Origin: Holophagales bacterium
GTDB lineage: Bacteria; Acidobacteriota; Thermoanaerobaculia; Multivoradales; JAGPDF01
Length of the DNA: 64,000 bases
Assembly (NCBI GenBank): GCA_016699405.1
Contig: CP064972.1
Span: 620,001-684,000, forward strand
Direction of reading: 5' to 3'
This document shows positions 22,253 through 30,506 of the stretch, one piece after another (positions within the stretch are counted from its first letter, which is position 1; every line of letters begins with the position of its first letter). The notes beneath the pieces are model-generated. The model saw only the letters and a program-made list of their open reading frames with translations, did no database searches and was not told the origin of the DNA. Both the position numbers and the translations under genes were made by a program.

Positions 22253-25221
22253 CCGGCGACACGCGACCGGCGGCGGCCGAGCGACCGCGGCGCTTCGGCG
22301 TGGAGCTCGGCGCTCATCTCCTCGCTTGGGCGGTGGCGACTGGGGCGTTCGTCGTGCTGGCGACGGTCGCCCTCGCCTTCTTTCGCCCGAGCTTCGCGCG
22401 GCTCGACCGCGCCCATGCCGAGGAGCTCGCCGGCCGTACCGTCCTCGCGCTCGACCATTCGCTCATCGACCTCGACCATCTTGCCGCCGACTGGGGACTG
22501 TGGGACGACGCCTTCCACTACCTCCAGGGCAGCTTCCCGGGCTTCGCCGCGATCAACATCACGCCGGAGCTGGTGGAGAGCGTCGATCTCGACGGAATCG
22601 CCTTCTTCGACCGCGCGGGCCGACTGTTCGCCGGCTTCTGGCGACCCGCCGGCTCCACCCGGCTCGTCCCGCTTCCCACCTCGGTTACCGCGGCGATCGA
22701 CCGCTCGGCGCTCGCCGCGGCGCCGGACGCCAGCGGCGGCCGGGTCGGGCTGCTGCAGATCGAGGGCGCGCTCTACCTCGCCGCCGTTCGGCCGATGCTC
22801 CCGTCCGACGGCAGCCCGCCCTCGGCGGGGACGGTGGCGATGCTGCGTCCGTTCGCCGGCGCGGTCCGCGAGTCGATGGCAGCGATGCTCGGGGTCGACG
22901 TCGCCGTGACCATGCTCGACGACATCCCGCAGGCCGACCGCGAGAAGCTGCTCGCGGCCGGGGTGCGCCGCTCGGTCGCCGAGCCGCTCGACGCGCGGCG
23001 GATCGAGGGGCGGGCGCTGCTCGCCGACTTCTCCGGTCACCCGATCGCCGTGCTGCGGGTCGTCGCACCGCGCGACATCGTCTCCCGCGGCGACGCGACC
23101 CTGCGCCAGGTCGCCGTGGCGACCGGCTCGCTCGTCGCGCTCGCGGCGCTGGTGTCCGGCTTCCTCCTCGCCCGCCTGCGTCGCTCGCACGAGGCGCGCA
23201 ACGCCTCCGAGCAGCGCTACCGCTCGCTGGTCGGACAGGCGCTCGAGGGGATCGCCCTGGTCGACGCGCAGCGTGGCCGCATGGTCATGGTGAACCCGGC
23301 GTTGCGGTCGCTACTCGATCTCGACACCGCTCGCACCGGGGACCTTTCGCTCGGCTCGATCGCCCCGCAGCTCGCCCGCCGCGAAGCGGTCGAGCAGCTC
23401 CTCGCCGACTCCGGCGACACGGCCTTCGAGATGCCGCTCCGGCGACGCGACGGGAGGCTCGTCGAGGTCGAAGCGAGCCTGCGGCGCGTGCACAGCGACA
23501 CCTCGGAGTACGTCCTGCTGCTGGTGCGCGATCTCTCGGCACGGCGCGAGGCCGAGCGGGCGTTGCGCGAGAGCGAGCTGCGCCTGCGGCAGGTCTCCGA
23601 GACGATCCAGGACGTCGTCCTGACCGTCGACGAAACTGGGGCGATCCGCTTCGCGACCCCCTCTTCGTCGGCGGTGCTCGGCAAGTCGCCGGGCGAGCTC
23701 CACGGCAAGCCGCTGCTCGATCTGGTCACCCCGGCCGATCGCGGCCCGGTACGCAGCGCCCTCGACAACCTGCTGCGCGAGGGCTCGTCGGCCCGTTTCG
23801 AGGCACGCTTCCTCGGCGAGCACGACGTCCCGGTCTGGCTCGAGACGCTCGCTACGGCGATTCGCGGCGAGGGCAACCGGATCGAGGGGGCGGTCCTCGG
23901 GGCACGCGAGGTCGGGATGCGGCGCGAATACGAGACGCAGATCCGCTTCGCCGCGATGCACGACGCGCTCACCGCGCTGCCCAACCGCCGCTCCCTGCAC
24001 GGCCGGCTCGAGGAGGCCCTGCAGCAGGCGGCGCAGCGCAACCTGCCGCTCGCCGTGCTTTATCTCGACCTCGACCGCTTCAAGAGCGTCAACGACAGCC
24101 TCGGGCACGACGCCGGCGACGAGCTGCTCGTCGAGGTGGCACTGCGCCTTCGTCACTGCGTGCGCGACGAGGATCTGCTGGCACGGATGGGCGGCGACGA
24201 GTTCGCCTGCATCCTGCTCGGGGGCGATCAGGAAGCGGCCTGCACCGTGGCGCGCCGCATGGTCGAGGCGATCCGCCTGCCGGCCCGCCTGCGCGGCCAG
24301 GCGGTGGAGCTCGGGGCGAGCGTCGGCATCTCGCTCTTCCCCTGCCACGGCACGACGCTCGTCGACCTGATCCGCACCGCCGACATCGCGATGTACCAGG
24401 CCAAGGCGCGCGGCTCGGGAGTCGCGGTCTACGACCGCTCGACCACGGCGTTCTCTCCCGAACGCCTGGCGCTCGAGGCCGACCTGCGCAAGGCAGCGCG
24501 CGGCGGGCTGCTGCGGCTCGCCCTGCAGCCGCTCCTCGACTTGCGCACCGGGCGCGCCGACGAGGCCGAGGGGTTGGTGCGGCTGCAGCGGGGCACGGAG
24601 GTGCTCGTCGCCGCCGAGTTCATGCCGGTGGCCGAGGAGACCAACCTGATCGAGGAGATCGACCGTGCCGTGCTCGACCTGGCGATCGAGAAGCTCCGCC
24701 GCCAGCTCGCCGACGGCCGCCTGAGCCGACTCTCGGTGAATCTCTCGGCACGCACGCTGCGCTCGCCCGAGGTGGTCGGCACGATCGGCACGCTACTCGA
24801 GCGCGCCGGGGTCCCGCCGCGGGCGCTGATCCTCGAGGTGACCGAGACGAGCGTCCTGATGCTGCCGGAGGTGAGTCGCAAGGTGCTCGCCGAATTGCAC
24901 GCCAGCGGCGTGGGCGTCGCCCTCGACGATTTCGGCACCGGCTTCTCGTCGCTCATCAACCTGCGCGAGCTGCCGGTCGATCGGCTGAAGATCGACCGCG
25001 TCCTGGTCGCCGAGATCGGCCGGGGCGAGCACGACACGCGCCTGCTGCGCGCCACCATCGCCCTCGGCAAGAGCCTCGGCCTCGAGGTCGTCGCCGAGGG
25101 CGTGGAGACCACCGAGCAGCTCGATTGGCTGCGCCGCGAAGGTTGTGATTTTGCTCAGGGCTGGGCGGTCGGACGCCCCGCCGACGAGGCGTCCGAGTCG
25201 GCCCCGCTCACGACAGCTTGA
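22249..25221 (+). CDS. CHASE4-PAS-PAS-GGDEF-EAL cyclic-di-GMP signalling protein
   Basis: Membrane-bound c-di-GMP turnover protein of 990 residues if started at TTG 22249 (GTG 22204 adds 15). A first helix (about 22-45) and a second (about 288-310) bracket a periplasmic CHASE4 sensor (DWGLWDDAFHYLQG). Two PAS domains follow (about 325-430, 445-560). The GGDEF domain keeps the active motif (ARMGGDEFACIL, near 647) and an RDED inhibitory I-site five residues before it, so it should make c-di-GMP. In the EAL domain the signature is EGL (Glu774-Gly775-Leu776) instead of EAL, but LEVTET, DDFGTGFSSL, KID and AEGVET remain, so hydrolysis is possible. Its end overlaps the convergent TonB-domain gene by 14 bases. 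Confidence 0.92.
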   Translation: MTGDTRPAAAERPRRFGVELGAHLLAWAVATGAFVVLATVALAFFRPSFARLDRAHAEELAGRTVLALDHSLIDLDHLAADWGLWDDAFHYLQGSFPGFAAINITPELVESVDLDGIAFFDRAGRLFAGFWRPAGSTRLVPLPTSVTAAIDRSALAAAPDASGGRVGLLQIEGALYLAAVRPMLPSDGSPPSAGTVAMLRPFAGAVRESMAAMLGVDVAVTMLDDIPQADREKLLAAGVRRSVAEPLDARRIEGRALLADFSGHPIAVLRVVAPRDIVSRGDATLRQVAVATGSLVALAALVSGFLLARLRRSHEARNASEQRYRSLVGQALEGIALVDAQRGRMVMVNPALRSLLDLDTARTGDLSLGSIAPQLARREAVEQLLADSGDTAFEMPLRRRDGRLVEVEASLRRVHSDTSEYVLLLVRDLSARREAERALRESELRLRQVSETIQDVVLTVDETGAIRFATPSSSAVLGKSPGELHGKPLLDLVTPADRGPVRSALDNLLREGSSARFEARFLGEHDVPVWLETLATAIRGEGNRIEGAVLGAREVGMRREYETQIRFAAMHDALTALPNRRSLHGRLEEALQQAAQRNLPLAVLYLDLDRFKSVNDSLGHDAGDELLVEVALRLRHCVRDEDLLARMGGDEFACILLGGDQEAACTVARRMVEAIRLPARLRGQAVELGASVGISLFPCHGTTLVDLIRTADIAMYQAKARGSGVAVYDRSTTAFSPERLALEADLRKAARGGLLRLALQPLLDLRTGRADEAEGLVRLQRGTEVLVAAEFMPVAEETNLIEEIDRAVLDLAIEKLRRQLADGRLSRLSVNLSARTLRSPEVVGTIGTLLERAGVPPRALILEVTETSVLMLPEVSRKVLAELHASGVGVALDDFGTGFSSLINLRELPVDRLKIDRVLVAEIGRGEHDTRLLRATIALGKSLGLEVVAEGVETTEQLDWLRREGCDFAQGWAVGRPADEASESAPLTTA

Positions 25222-25594
25222 AGTTCACCGTCACGGCGAGGCGCACCGCCACCGCCTTGCCCTGGGCGGTGCGAGCCGGTTCGAAGCGCCACTGGGCAAC
25301 CGCCTCGAGCGCCGCCGCGGTGAGGCGCGCATCCGGATCCTCGATCGCCTTGGCGTCGCTCACCCGCCCGTCGGTGCCGATCGTCACCTCGACGACGACG
25401 GCGCCCTGGACCTTCTCCTCGCGGGCCGCCTCCGGGTAGGCCGGAGCCACCCGCTCGACGATCTTCGGCTCGCTCAAGCCGCTCTCCTTCGTCCAGCGCT
25501 CGGGGGTCTTGCCGGCGGTCGCCACGCTCGAGCCGACGAGCGTGGCGAGTGCCACGAGCGCCGCCGTTCCGATCGTTCTTGCCTCGGGTCGCAT
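25208..25594 (-). CDS. Secreted stand-alone TonB C-terminal domain protein
   Basis: A 128-residue product: a signal-like N-terminus (ALVALATLVGSSVATAG) and then a complete TonB C-terminal domain (VAPAYPEAAREEKVQGAVVV, VAQWRFEPA). There is no long Pro-rich periplasmic linker, so it is shorter than classical TonB (about 240 residues) and may not span to the outer membrane. It resembles the single-domain energy-transducer-like proteins common in Acidobacteriota (family impression). AAGGAGA precedes the ATG at 25594. Its C-terminal domain closely resembles that of the protein at 26966. It diverges from the hydrolase at 25775. Confidence 0.88.
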   Translation of the reverse strand: MRPEARTIGTAALVALATLVGSSVATAGKTPERWTKESGLSEPKIVERVAPAYPEAAREEKVQGAVVVEVTIGTDGRVSDAKAIEDPDARLTAAALEAVAQWRFEPARTAQGKAVAVRLAVTVNFKLS

Positions 25595-25774
25595 CTGCTG
25601 TCTCCTTGGGCGACCTGCAGGTCGCTGCTGGAGAGAGGCCGGAGCGGGGCGGTCGCGTGCACGCCACGGGACCGGAAGCGCCTCCGGCGGGGTGGGACGT
25701 GCAACGGCACCGGTTCGGCCTCCGTAGATGGCGCAACGGCCGGGAAGTCCGCGCCGCTCTTCCCGGAGGCACCG

Positions 25775-26929
25775 ATGAGACGGCCCCCCCCTTCCGCCCA
25801 CCTCGCCCCCTGGCTCGCGGCCCTTGCCACGCTGCTGCTCGCCCCGTCCGGACGCGGGGCGGAGGTCCACGCTCCCGCCGTCGCCGCCGCCCTGCCGGAG
25901 AAGGCACTCGACGTCCTCCCGCTCGCGGCCGGTGTCTACGGGCTCGTCTGGCGCGAGCCGCTCGCCGATCCGATCGAAAGCAACGTGCTCGTGGTGATCG
26001 ACGACGCCGACGTTCTGGTGGTCGACAGCGGCCTCTTCCCCTCCTCGGCCCGGCGGGTGGCGGCGGAGATCCGCCGGCTGACGCCGAAGCCGGTGCGCAC
26101 GCTCGTCAACACCCATTGGCACGACGACCATCACGGCGGCAACGCCGTCTTCGCCGAGCTCTGGCCCGGTCTGGAGATCGTCGCTCACGAGAAGACGCGC
26201 GCCGCCATCCTCGAGCACACCTACGCTCCGCGACCGAAGATCCTTGCTCAGTACCGCCAGGAGGCGGCGCGGATGTCGCGTTGGGCGGAGAGCGGTGTCG
26301 ACGACGACGGCAAGCCGCTCGTCGCGCGACGCCGCCAGCGCGCCGGCGAGCTCGCCACCCTGTTCGCCACGAGCGTCGCCGAGCTGGGCTCGGCGCGCGA
26401 GATGCCGCCCACCCTCACCTTCGCCGACTCGCTGGTGCTCCATCGCGGCACGCGCACCATCGAGGTCCGCTGGCTCGGGCGTGGCAACACGGCGGGCGAC
26501 ACGGTCGTTGTGCTGCCGCAGGAGCGGATCGCGGCGACCGGCGATCTGCTCGTCGCGCCGATTCCGTTCGGCTTCGGGTCCTACTACGGCGAGTGGATCG
26601 AGACGCTCGGGCGCCTCGATGCGCTGCCCGTCGACACGCTCTTCCTCGGCCACGGCGCGCCGCAGCGCGACCGCGCCTACCTGCATCAGGTGCAGGGGCT
26701 TCTGCGCTCGCTCGTCGAGGAGACGAAGGCCGCGGTGGCCGCCGGGCTCTCGCTCGAGGCGACGCGGGACAAGGTCCGCCTCCCCGAGTGGCGCGCCCGC
26801 TTCGCCGGCAGCGGCGACACGGCCGAGGCCCTGGGTCGCGCCTTCGACGCCTTCGTGCTGGCGCCAGCGGTCGAGCGCGCCTGGCGGCAGGCGCGCGGCG
26901 AGGACCCGCCGGAAGGCTCCGACGAATGA
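25775..26929 (+). CDS. Periplasmic metallo-beta-lactamase-fold hydrolase
   Basis: Signal peptide (APWLAALATLLLAPSGRG), then an MBL fold of about 340 residues, 384 in total. The zinc motif is intact (NTHWHDDHHGGN, i.e. HxHxDH) as is the later VTG-like AATGDLLVAPIPF and GHGAP. The segment that normally supplies the third His (GHT) reads LGRGNTAGDTVVVLP, so that ligand is Asn here. I recall GNT in related hydrolases, so it may be a subfamily trait. Substrate unknown; not clearly a beta-lactamase. The ATG follows a CCCGGAGG site. It is convergent with the TonB-domain gene at 26966 and sits between two TonB-domain genes. Confidence 0.88.
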   Translation: MRRPPPSAHLAPWLAALATLLLAPSGRGAEVHAPAVAAALPEKALDVLPLAAGVYGLVWREPLADPIESNVLVVIDDADVLVVDSGLFPSSARRVAAEIRRLTPKPVRTLVNTHWHDDHHGGNAVFAELWPGLEIVAHEKTRAAILEHTYAPRPKILAQYRQEAARMSRWAESGVDDDGKPLVARRRQRAGELATLFATSVAELGSAREMPPTLTFADSLVLHRGTRTIEVRWLGRGNTAGDTVVVLPQERIAATGDLLVAPIPFGFGSYYGEWIETLGRLDALPVDTLFLGHGAPQRDRAYLHQVQGLLRSLVEETKAAVAAGLSLEATRDKVRLPEWRARFAGSGDTAEALGRAFDAFVLAPAVERAWRQARGEDPPEGSDE

Positions 26930-26965
26930 CGGTCCCGCTCTCAGACATCGGTCCGGCTTGGCGAG

Positions 26966-27817
26966 CTACTCGAGGCGGAAGTTCATCGTCAGGCTGAAGC
27001 GCACGGCGAGCGGAGCGCCGGCGGCGTCCCGCGCCGGGGTGAACTGCCACTGGCGGATCGCCTCGAGCGCGGCGTTGGCCAGGCTCGTCGCCGGGCTCTG
27101 GAGGATGCGCGCGTCGACGACGCGCCCAGCGGCGTCGATCTCTGCCTCGACCACCACGACGCCCTGCACCTTGGCGTCCCGCGCCTCGGCCGGGTATGCC
27201 GGTGGCACCCGCGTCCGTGCCACCGGGGCGGTGAGCCCCGCCTCCTTGTCGACGGTCGCCGGTGGAGCGCTGCTGCCTGCGGCGTCGGGTTCGACGAAGA
27301 CGAAAAGATAGGGGGCGGCCTCGCCGTCGAGCCCGCCGACCACCGCGCGCCCGCCCCGCTCGACGCTCACCGTCGAGTCGGCGACGACCTTCGCCCCTTC
27401 CCGGAAGACGACGCGGTAGGTCGCGGCCCAGTCGTTGAAGCCGAGCAGCGTCGCGGCGATCGTCACCGCGCTGCCGTCGACCGTCGGCAGCTCGAGCGCC
27501 GCGCCGAGCCGCGCCGGCAGGTAGGCACCCTTCTGGATCTGGCGCGCCGGGTCGAGGCGGAACGTGCTCCAGAGCTTCTCGACCGCCGAGGCGAAGGCGA
27601 GGCTGCGCTCGACGACGCCGCGCCGGACCTCGGGAGCGTTTCCCCCGAGGGGGATCACCGTGCCGGGGACGAGGAGCACGCCGCCCGCGGCGGCCGGCTC
27701 GGACGACGGGAAGCCGACGAGGGTCGTGAAACCGGTCATGAGCGGCGCCTCGCCCGCGGCGGCGGCGACGCGCGCAGCGAGCAGCAGGGCGAGAGCGACC
27801 GACGTCGCGAGCTTCAT
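26966..27817 (-). CDS. Secreted protein with C-terminal TonB domain, co-transcribed with ECF sigma pair
   Basis: The 283-residue product starts with a signal peptide (LATSVALALLLAARVAAAAG). The first ~170 residues are a beta-rich domain of unknown type that includes a run related to vWA/bacterial Ig-like sequences (LLGFNDWAATYRVVFREG). The last ~85 residues are a TonB C-terminal domain (VPPAYPAEARDAKVQGVVVV, IRQWQFTPARDAAG). GGGAGGTGG precedes the ATG at 27817, which overlaps the stop of the anti-sigma-type gene by ATGA. It is therefore the last gene of sigma - anti-sigma - TonB-domain, and probably a target of that sigma factor or a secreted partner of its sensing system (inference). Confidence 0.85.
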   Translation of the reverse strand: MKLATSVALALLLAARVAAAAGEAPLMTGFTTLVGFPSSEPAAAGGVLLVPGTVIPLGGNAPEVRRGVVERSLAFASAVEKLWSTFRLDPARQIQKGAYLPARLGAALELPTVDGSAVTIAATLLGFNDWAATYRVVFREGAKVVADSTVSVERGGRAVVGGLDGEAAPYLFVFVEPDAAGSSAPPATVDKEAGLTAPVARTRVPPAYPAEARDAKVQGVVVVEAEIDAAGRVVDARILQSPATSLANAALEAIRQWQFTPARDAAGAPLAVRFSLTMNFRLE

Positions 27818-28233
27818 GATCCACCTCCCGGGGCACTCCCGCCGCCGGGCGGGGCGAAGTTCATGTAGAGCGGCGTCCGCTCGTCGAGCCAGATCAACAC
27901 CTGCCCGTCGCGAAGCGTCGTGCCGCCCGTGGTGGACGCGACGAGCGCGATCTGCGGCGGCGGCTCCGGCGCGAGGCGTGGCTCGCCGAGGCGCCCGAGG
28001 GTTCCGAGGGCGAGCGCCAGCGCCACCGCGGCAAGCCCCCAACCCCACGCCGGGAGGGTGATCCTCACGTTTCGGTCGGCGCTCTTCAGGCGCTCGCGGA
28101 CGGCGGCGGCAGCCGCGGCAGGGCTCGTCTCGGGAGGTCGTGCCGCGCGCTCGCGCAGCGCCTGCTCGAATCCGGCGAGAAGGTCGTTCGATTCTTCCGG
28201 CCGGCCGTCGTCACGCTCGTCGTCGACTCTCAT
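27814..28233 (-). CDS. Probable anti-sigma factor (single-pass membrane protein)
   Basis: A 139-residue protein: cytoplasmic ~70 residues with acidic/Arg-rich helices (NDLLAGFEQALRERAARP), one membrane helix (GWGLAAVALALALGTLG) and a ~50-residue outside region ending Gly-rich (FAPPGGGSAPGGGS). It overlaps the sigma gene upstream and the TonB-domain gene downstream by ATGA, the usual arrangement for an anti-sigma factor. It lacks the HxxxCxxC zinc motif of ZAS-type anti-sigmas, so the assignment rests on context and topology. Confidence 0.72.
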   Translation of the reverse strand: MRVDDERDDGRPEESNDLLAGFEQALRERAARPPETSPAAAAAAVRERLKSADRNVRITLPAWGWGLAAVALALALGTLGRLGEPRLAPEPPPQIALVASTTGGTTLRDGQVLIWLDERTPLYMNFAPPGGGSAPGGGS

Positions 28234-28787
28234 CGTCGGACCCCCGGGCTCGTTCGGCCGTCGGCTTCGCCGGCGAGCATTCCCTGCAACTGTCCGCGCG
28301 CCCGTCGCCGGTGCGAGCGGACCGACGCCGGCTCGATGCCGAGCGCTGCGCCGATCTCGCGGTCGGTCATCTCCTCGACCACCGTCAAGTGCATCACCGC
28401 CCGCTGCCGCGGGGCGAGGCGGGCAAGCAGGCGGTCGACCGTGCCAGCGCCGGCGCCGGCGGATGGATCTTCGCGCGGGTCGCTTGGCTCGAACAGCCGG
28501 GAGAGCGGCCGCCAGAGGGCACGCCGCCGAGCGCGCCGGAGACTGGCACGGAAGACGATCCGCATCGTCCAGCCGAGGAACGCCCCATCCTCGCGCAACG
28601 CCCCGAGCCGCCGCCACGCCGCGACCAGACTGTCCTGCACCACGTCCTCGGCCTCCACCTCGCCGCCGACCGAGCGCGCCAGCGCGACGAGCCGCCCCCA
28701 GTGCCGCTCGACCAGCCGCCCGAACGCCCGCTCGTCCCCCTGCCGGGCCGCGCCGACCAGCTCCGCGTCGCTCGCTTCGACCGTCAC
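28230..28787 (-). CDS. ECF-type RNA polymerase sigma factor
   Basis: 185 residues with the two ECF regions: sigma-2 (DERAFGRLVERHWGRLVALA, EDVVQDSLVAAWRRLG, FLGWTMRIVFRASL) and sigma-4 helix-turn-helix (RLAPRQRAVMHLTVVEEMTD, IGAALGIEPASVRSHRRRAR). No region 1 or 3, as expected for ECF. GTG start at 28787 with no clear ribosome site; ATGA overlap with the anti-sigma-type gene. It probably directs transcription of its own operon and of a small regulon in response to an envelope signal. It diverges from tRNA-Arg, with both promoters in the 158-base gap. Confidence 0.92.
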   Translation of the reverse strand: MTVEASDAELVGAARQGDERAFGRLVERHWGRLVALARSVGGEVEAEDVVQDSLVAAWRRLGALREDGAFLGWTMRIVFRASLRRARRRALWRPLSRLFEPSDPREDPSAGAGAGTVDRLLARLAPRQRAVMHLTVVEEMTDREIGAALGIEPASVRSHRRRARGQLQGMLAGEADGRTSPGVRR

Positions 28788-28879
28788 CAGAGATCAGAGT
28801 CTCCCACGGCCGCCGACCGTGTACCCGCCGTCGAACCTCGCTCCGCCCCCCACTCCACCCCCGATCTCCCCGCCCCGAG

Positions 28880-28909
28880 TTGCACCCCCCCACCCCTTCG
28901 GCCTAGAAT
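28880..28909 (+). promoter_or_regulatory. Promoter of tRNA-Arg(ACG)
   Basis: -35-like TTGCAC (28880-28885), 18-base spacer, -10 TAGAAT (28904-28909), about 36 bases before the mature tRNA 5' end at 28946. Position and sequence fit a sigma-70-type promoter. Confidence 0.6.
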
Positions 28910-28945
28910 CCACCTCCCGCGTCGATCCCCATCGACCGGGGCCGT

Positions 28946-29022
28946 GCAGCCATAGCTCAACTGGATAGAGCGACAGACTACGGATCTGTAGGTTGGGGGT
29001 TCGACTCCTCCTGGCTGCACCA
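28946..29022 (+). tRNA. tRNA-Arg(ACG), CCA encoded
   Basis: A full cloverleaf: acceptor GCAGCCA pairs perfectly with TGGCTGC, D-arm GCTC...GAGC, anticodon stem ACAGA/TCTGT with loop CTACGGA (anticodon ACG, wobble A to be deaminated to inosine to read CGU/CGC/CGA), T-arm GGGGG/CCTCC with loop TTCGACT, discriminator A (29019) and CCA (29020-29022). 77 bases. The 3' half and some flanking sequence are duplicated at 36167-36260, making this the likely attachment side of an inserted block. Confidence 0.95.
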
Positions 29023-29226
29023 CTTTCCCTCCTTCCTCCCCTTTCCTGACAGGTGCCTGGGCGATCTTGGGCCGCCGCCCGAGGTCAGTTCTGCACAGGT
29101 GGCGCCAGAGGAACGGTGCCCAACCGCATGCCAAGCTCTTCTGTCCCGAGCCACCTCTTGGGGTGGCAAGGTGTCACCGAGAGACCCCCATACTCCGACC
29201 CTACGAGGAACCGGAACCGCACAACC

Positions 29227-30348
29227 GTGAGCGCAAGGGCTTGGATGGTGCTGCTGTTGGCAGCGATCTTGGCTGCGAAGAGTGCGTTCGCCGACGACCC
29301 CACAGTCACCAACGTTCGCGCCAGGCAACTCGCCGACAAGCGGGTGGAGGTCCTCTACGACCTCGCTGGAGGGCCGGCGGGCGGCTCGACGGTCTCGGTG
29401 GGCTTCTCTGCCGACAGTGGCGCCACCTGGACGATCGCCCCGGGGGCGAGCACGGTGAGCGGCCATGTTGGAGCCGGGGTTCGCAACGGCGCGAGCCGGC
29501 GCATTCTCTGGAGCGCCGCCTCCACCCTCCCCGAAGGAACGTTCGGCAGCACCTACCGGGCGCGGGTCACGGCCTACGATGCGGCCTTCCCTCCCGAGCT
29601 CACGGTGATACTCCCCGGCAACGTGCCCCTGACCCTGGTTCGCATCCCGGCGGGGACATTCCTGATGGGCTCTCCCGCCAGTGAACGCGGGAGAGTGAGC
29701 GACGAGACTCTCCACCAAGTCACGCTGACTCATCCCTACTACCTTGGAAAGTACGAAGTCACACAGGCGCAGTGGCAGGCGGTGATGGGGACAGCGATGC
29801 CGACTTCGTGCGGCAGTTACGGGGTCGGACCGGAGTACCCGGTCTATTGCGTTTCGTGGAACGACATCACCGGCGCGAACGGCTTCCTCGCGCGGCTCAA
29901 CGCCTACCTGGGGACTTCCCTCTTTCGCCTGCCGACGGAGGCAGAGTGGGAGCGGGCGGCGCGGGCGGAGACGTCGACAAGGTTCTCCTATGGCGACGCG
30001 CTGGGGTGTGGCGATGCGTGCGAGGCCTGCACGGTGCACGACCAGTACATGATCTGGTGCGGCAACCAGCAGAATCGGGCTGAGCTCGTTGGGTCGAAGG
30101 CCTCCAACCCGTTCGGGCTCCACGACGTCCACGGCAATCTGTTCGAGTGGGTCCAGGACAGATATGGCGCCTACCCGGTCGGCCCCGCGACAGACCCGAC
30201 GGGTCCGGGCAGTGGCCCCAACCGTGTCTTTCGGGGTGGTTCCTGGAACGACAACGCGAGCTATGGGCGGTCGGCATTCCGCGACGGCTACTTCCCGCCG
30301 ACGGCTCGTGGATACAGCGTCGGGTTCCGGGTCGCCAGATCACAATGA
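29227..30348 (+). CDS. Secreted SUMF1/FGE-fold protein (first of a tandem pair)
   Basis: Signal peptide (MVLLLAAILAAKSAFA region), an N-terminal Ig-like domain that begins TVTNVRARQLADKRVEVLYD and is common in front of bacterial SUMF1 domains, then a formylglycine-generating-enzyme-like domain with IPAGTFLMGSPASERGR, YEVTQAQWQAVMG, RLPTEAEWERAARAE, HDVHGNLFEWVQD and RGGSWND. The Cys pair that performs FGE catalysis is absent from the final RGGSWNDNASYGRSA segment, so sulfatase activation is unlikely; a binding or decorative role is likelier. A Cys-rich insert (GCGDACEACTVHDQYMIWCG) could form disulfides. The start (GTG 29227) was chosen by comparison with the second copy; ATG 29245 is possible. 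It lies in the tRNA-bracketed block. Confidence 0.85.
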   Translation: MSARAWMVLLLAAILAAKSAFADDPTVTNVRARQLADKRVEVLYDLAGGPAGGSTVSVGFSADSGATWTIAPGASTVSGHVGAGVRNGASRRILWSAASTLPEGTFGSTYRARVTAYDAAFPPELTVILPGNVPLTLVRIPAGTFLMGSPASERGRVSDETLHQVTLTHPYYLGKYEVTQAQWQAVMGTAMPTSCGSYGVGPEYPVYCVSWNDITGANGFLARLNAYLGTSLFRLPTEAEWERAARAETSTRFSYGDALGCGDACEACTVHDQYMIWCGNQQNRAELVGSKASNPFGLHDVHGNLFEWVQDRYGAYPVGPATDPTGPGSGPNRVFRGGSWNDNASYGRSAFRDGYFPPTARGYSVGFRVARSQ

Positions 30349-30506
30349 CACTGAGCCTCCTCACCTTCCTGCCTCCTTCGGGGGGTAGCGACCCGCCGCC
30401 GCACGCCGGTAGCACGGGCGGTCCGCGCGAGGCCAGTTCGCTTTGGAGACTGCAGAATCCGCGCTCCTCCTCCCCGCGGCATCGCTTCACGAAAAGAGGA
30501 TCTCGC

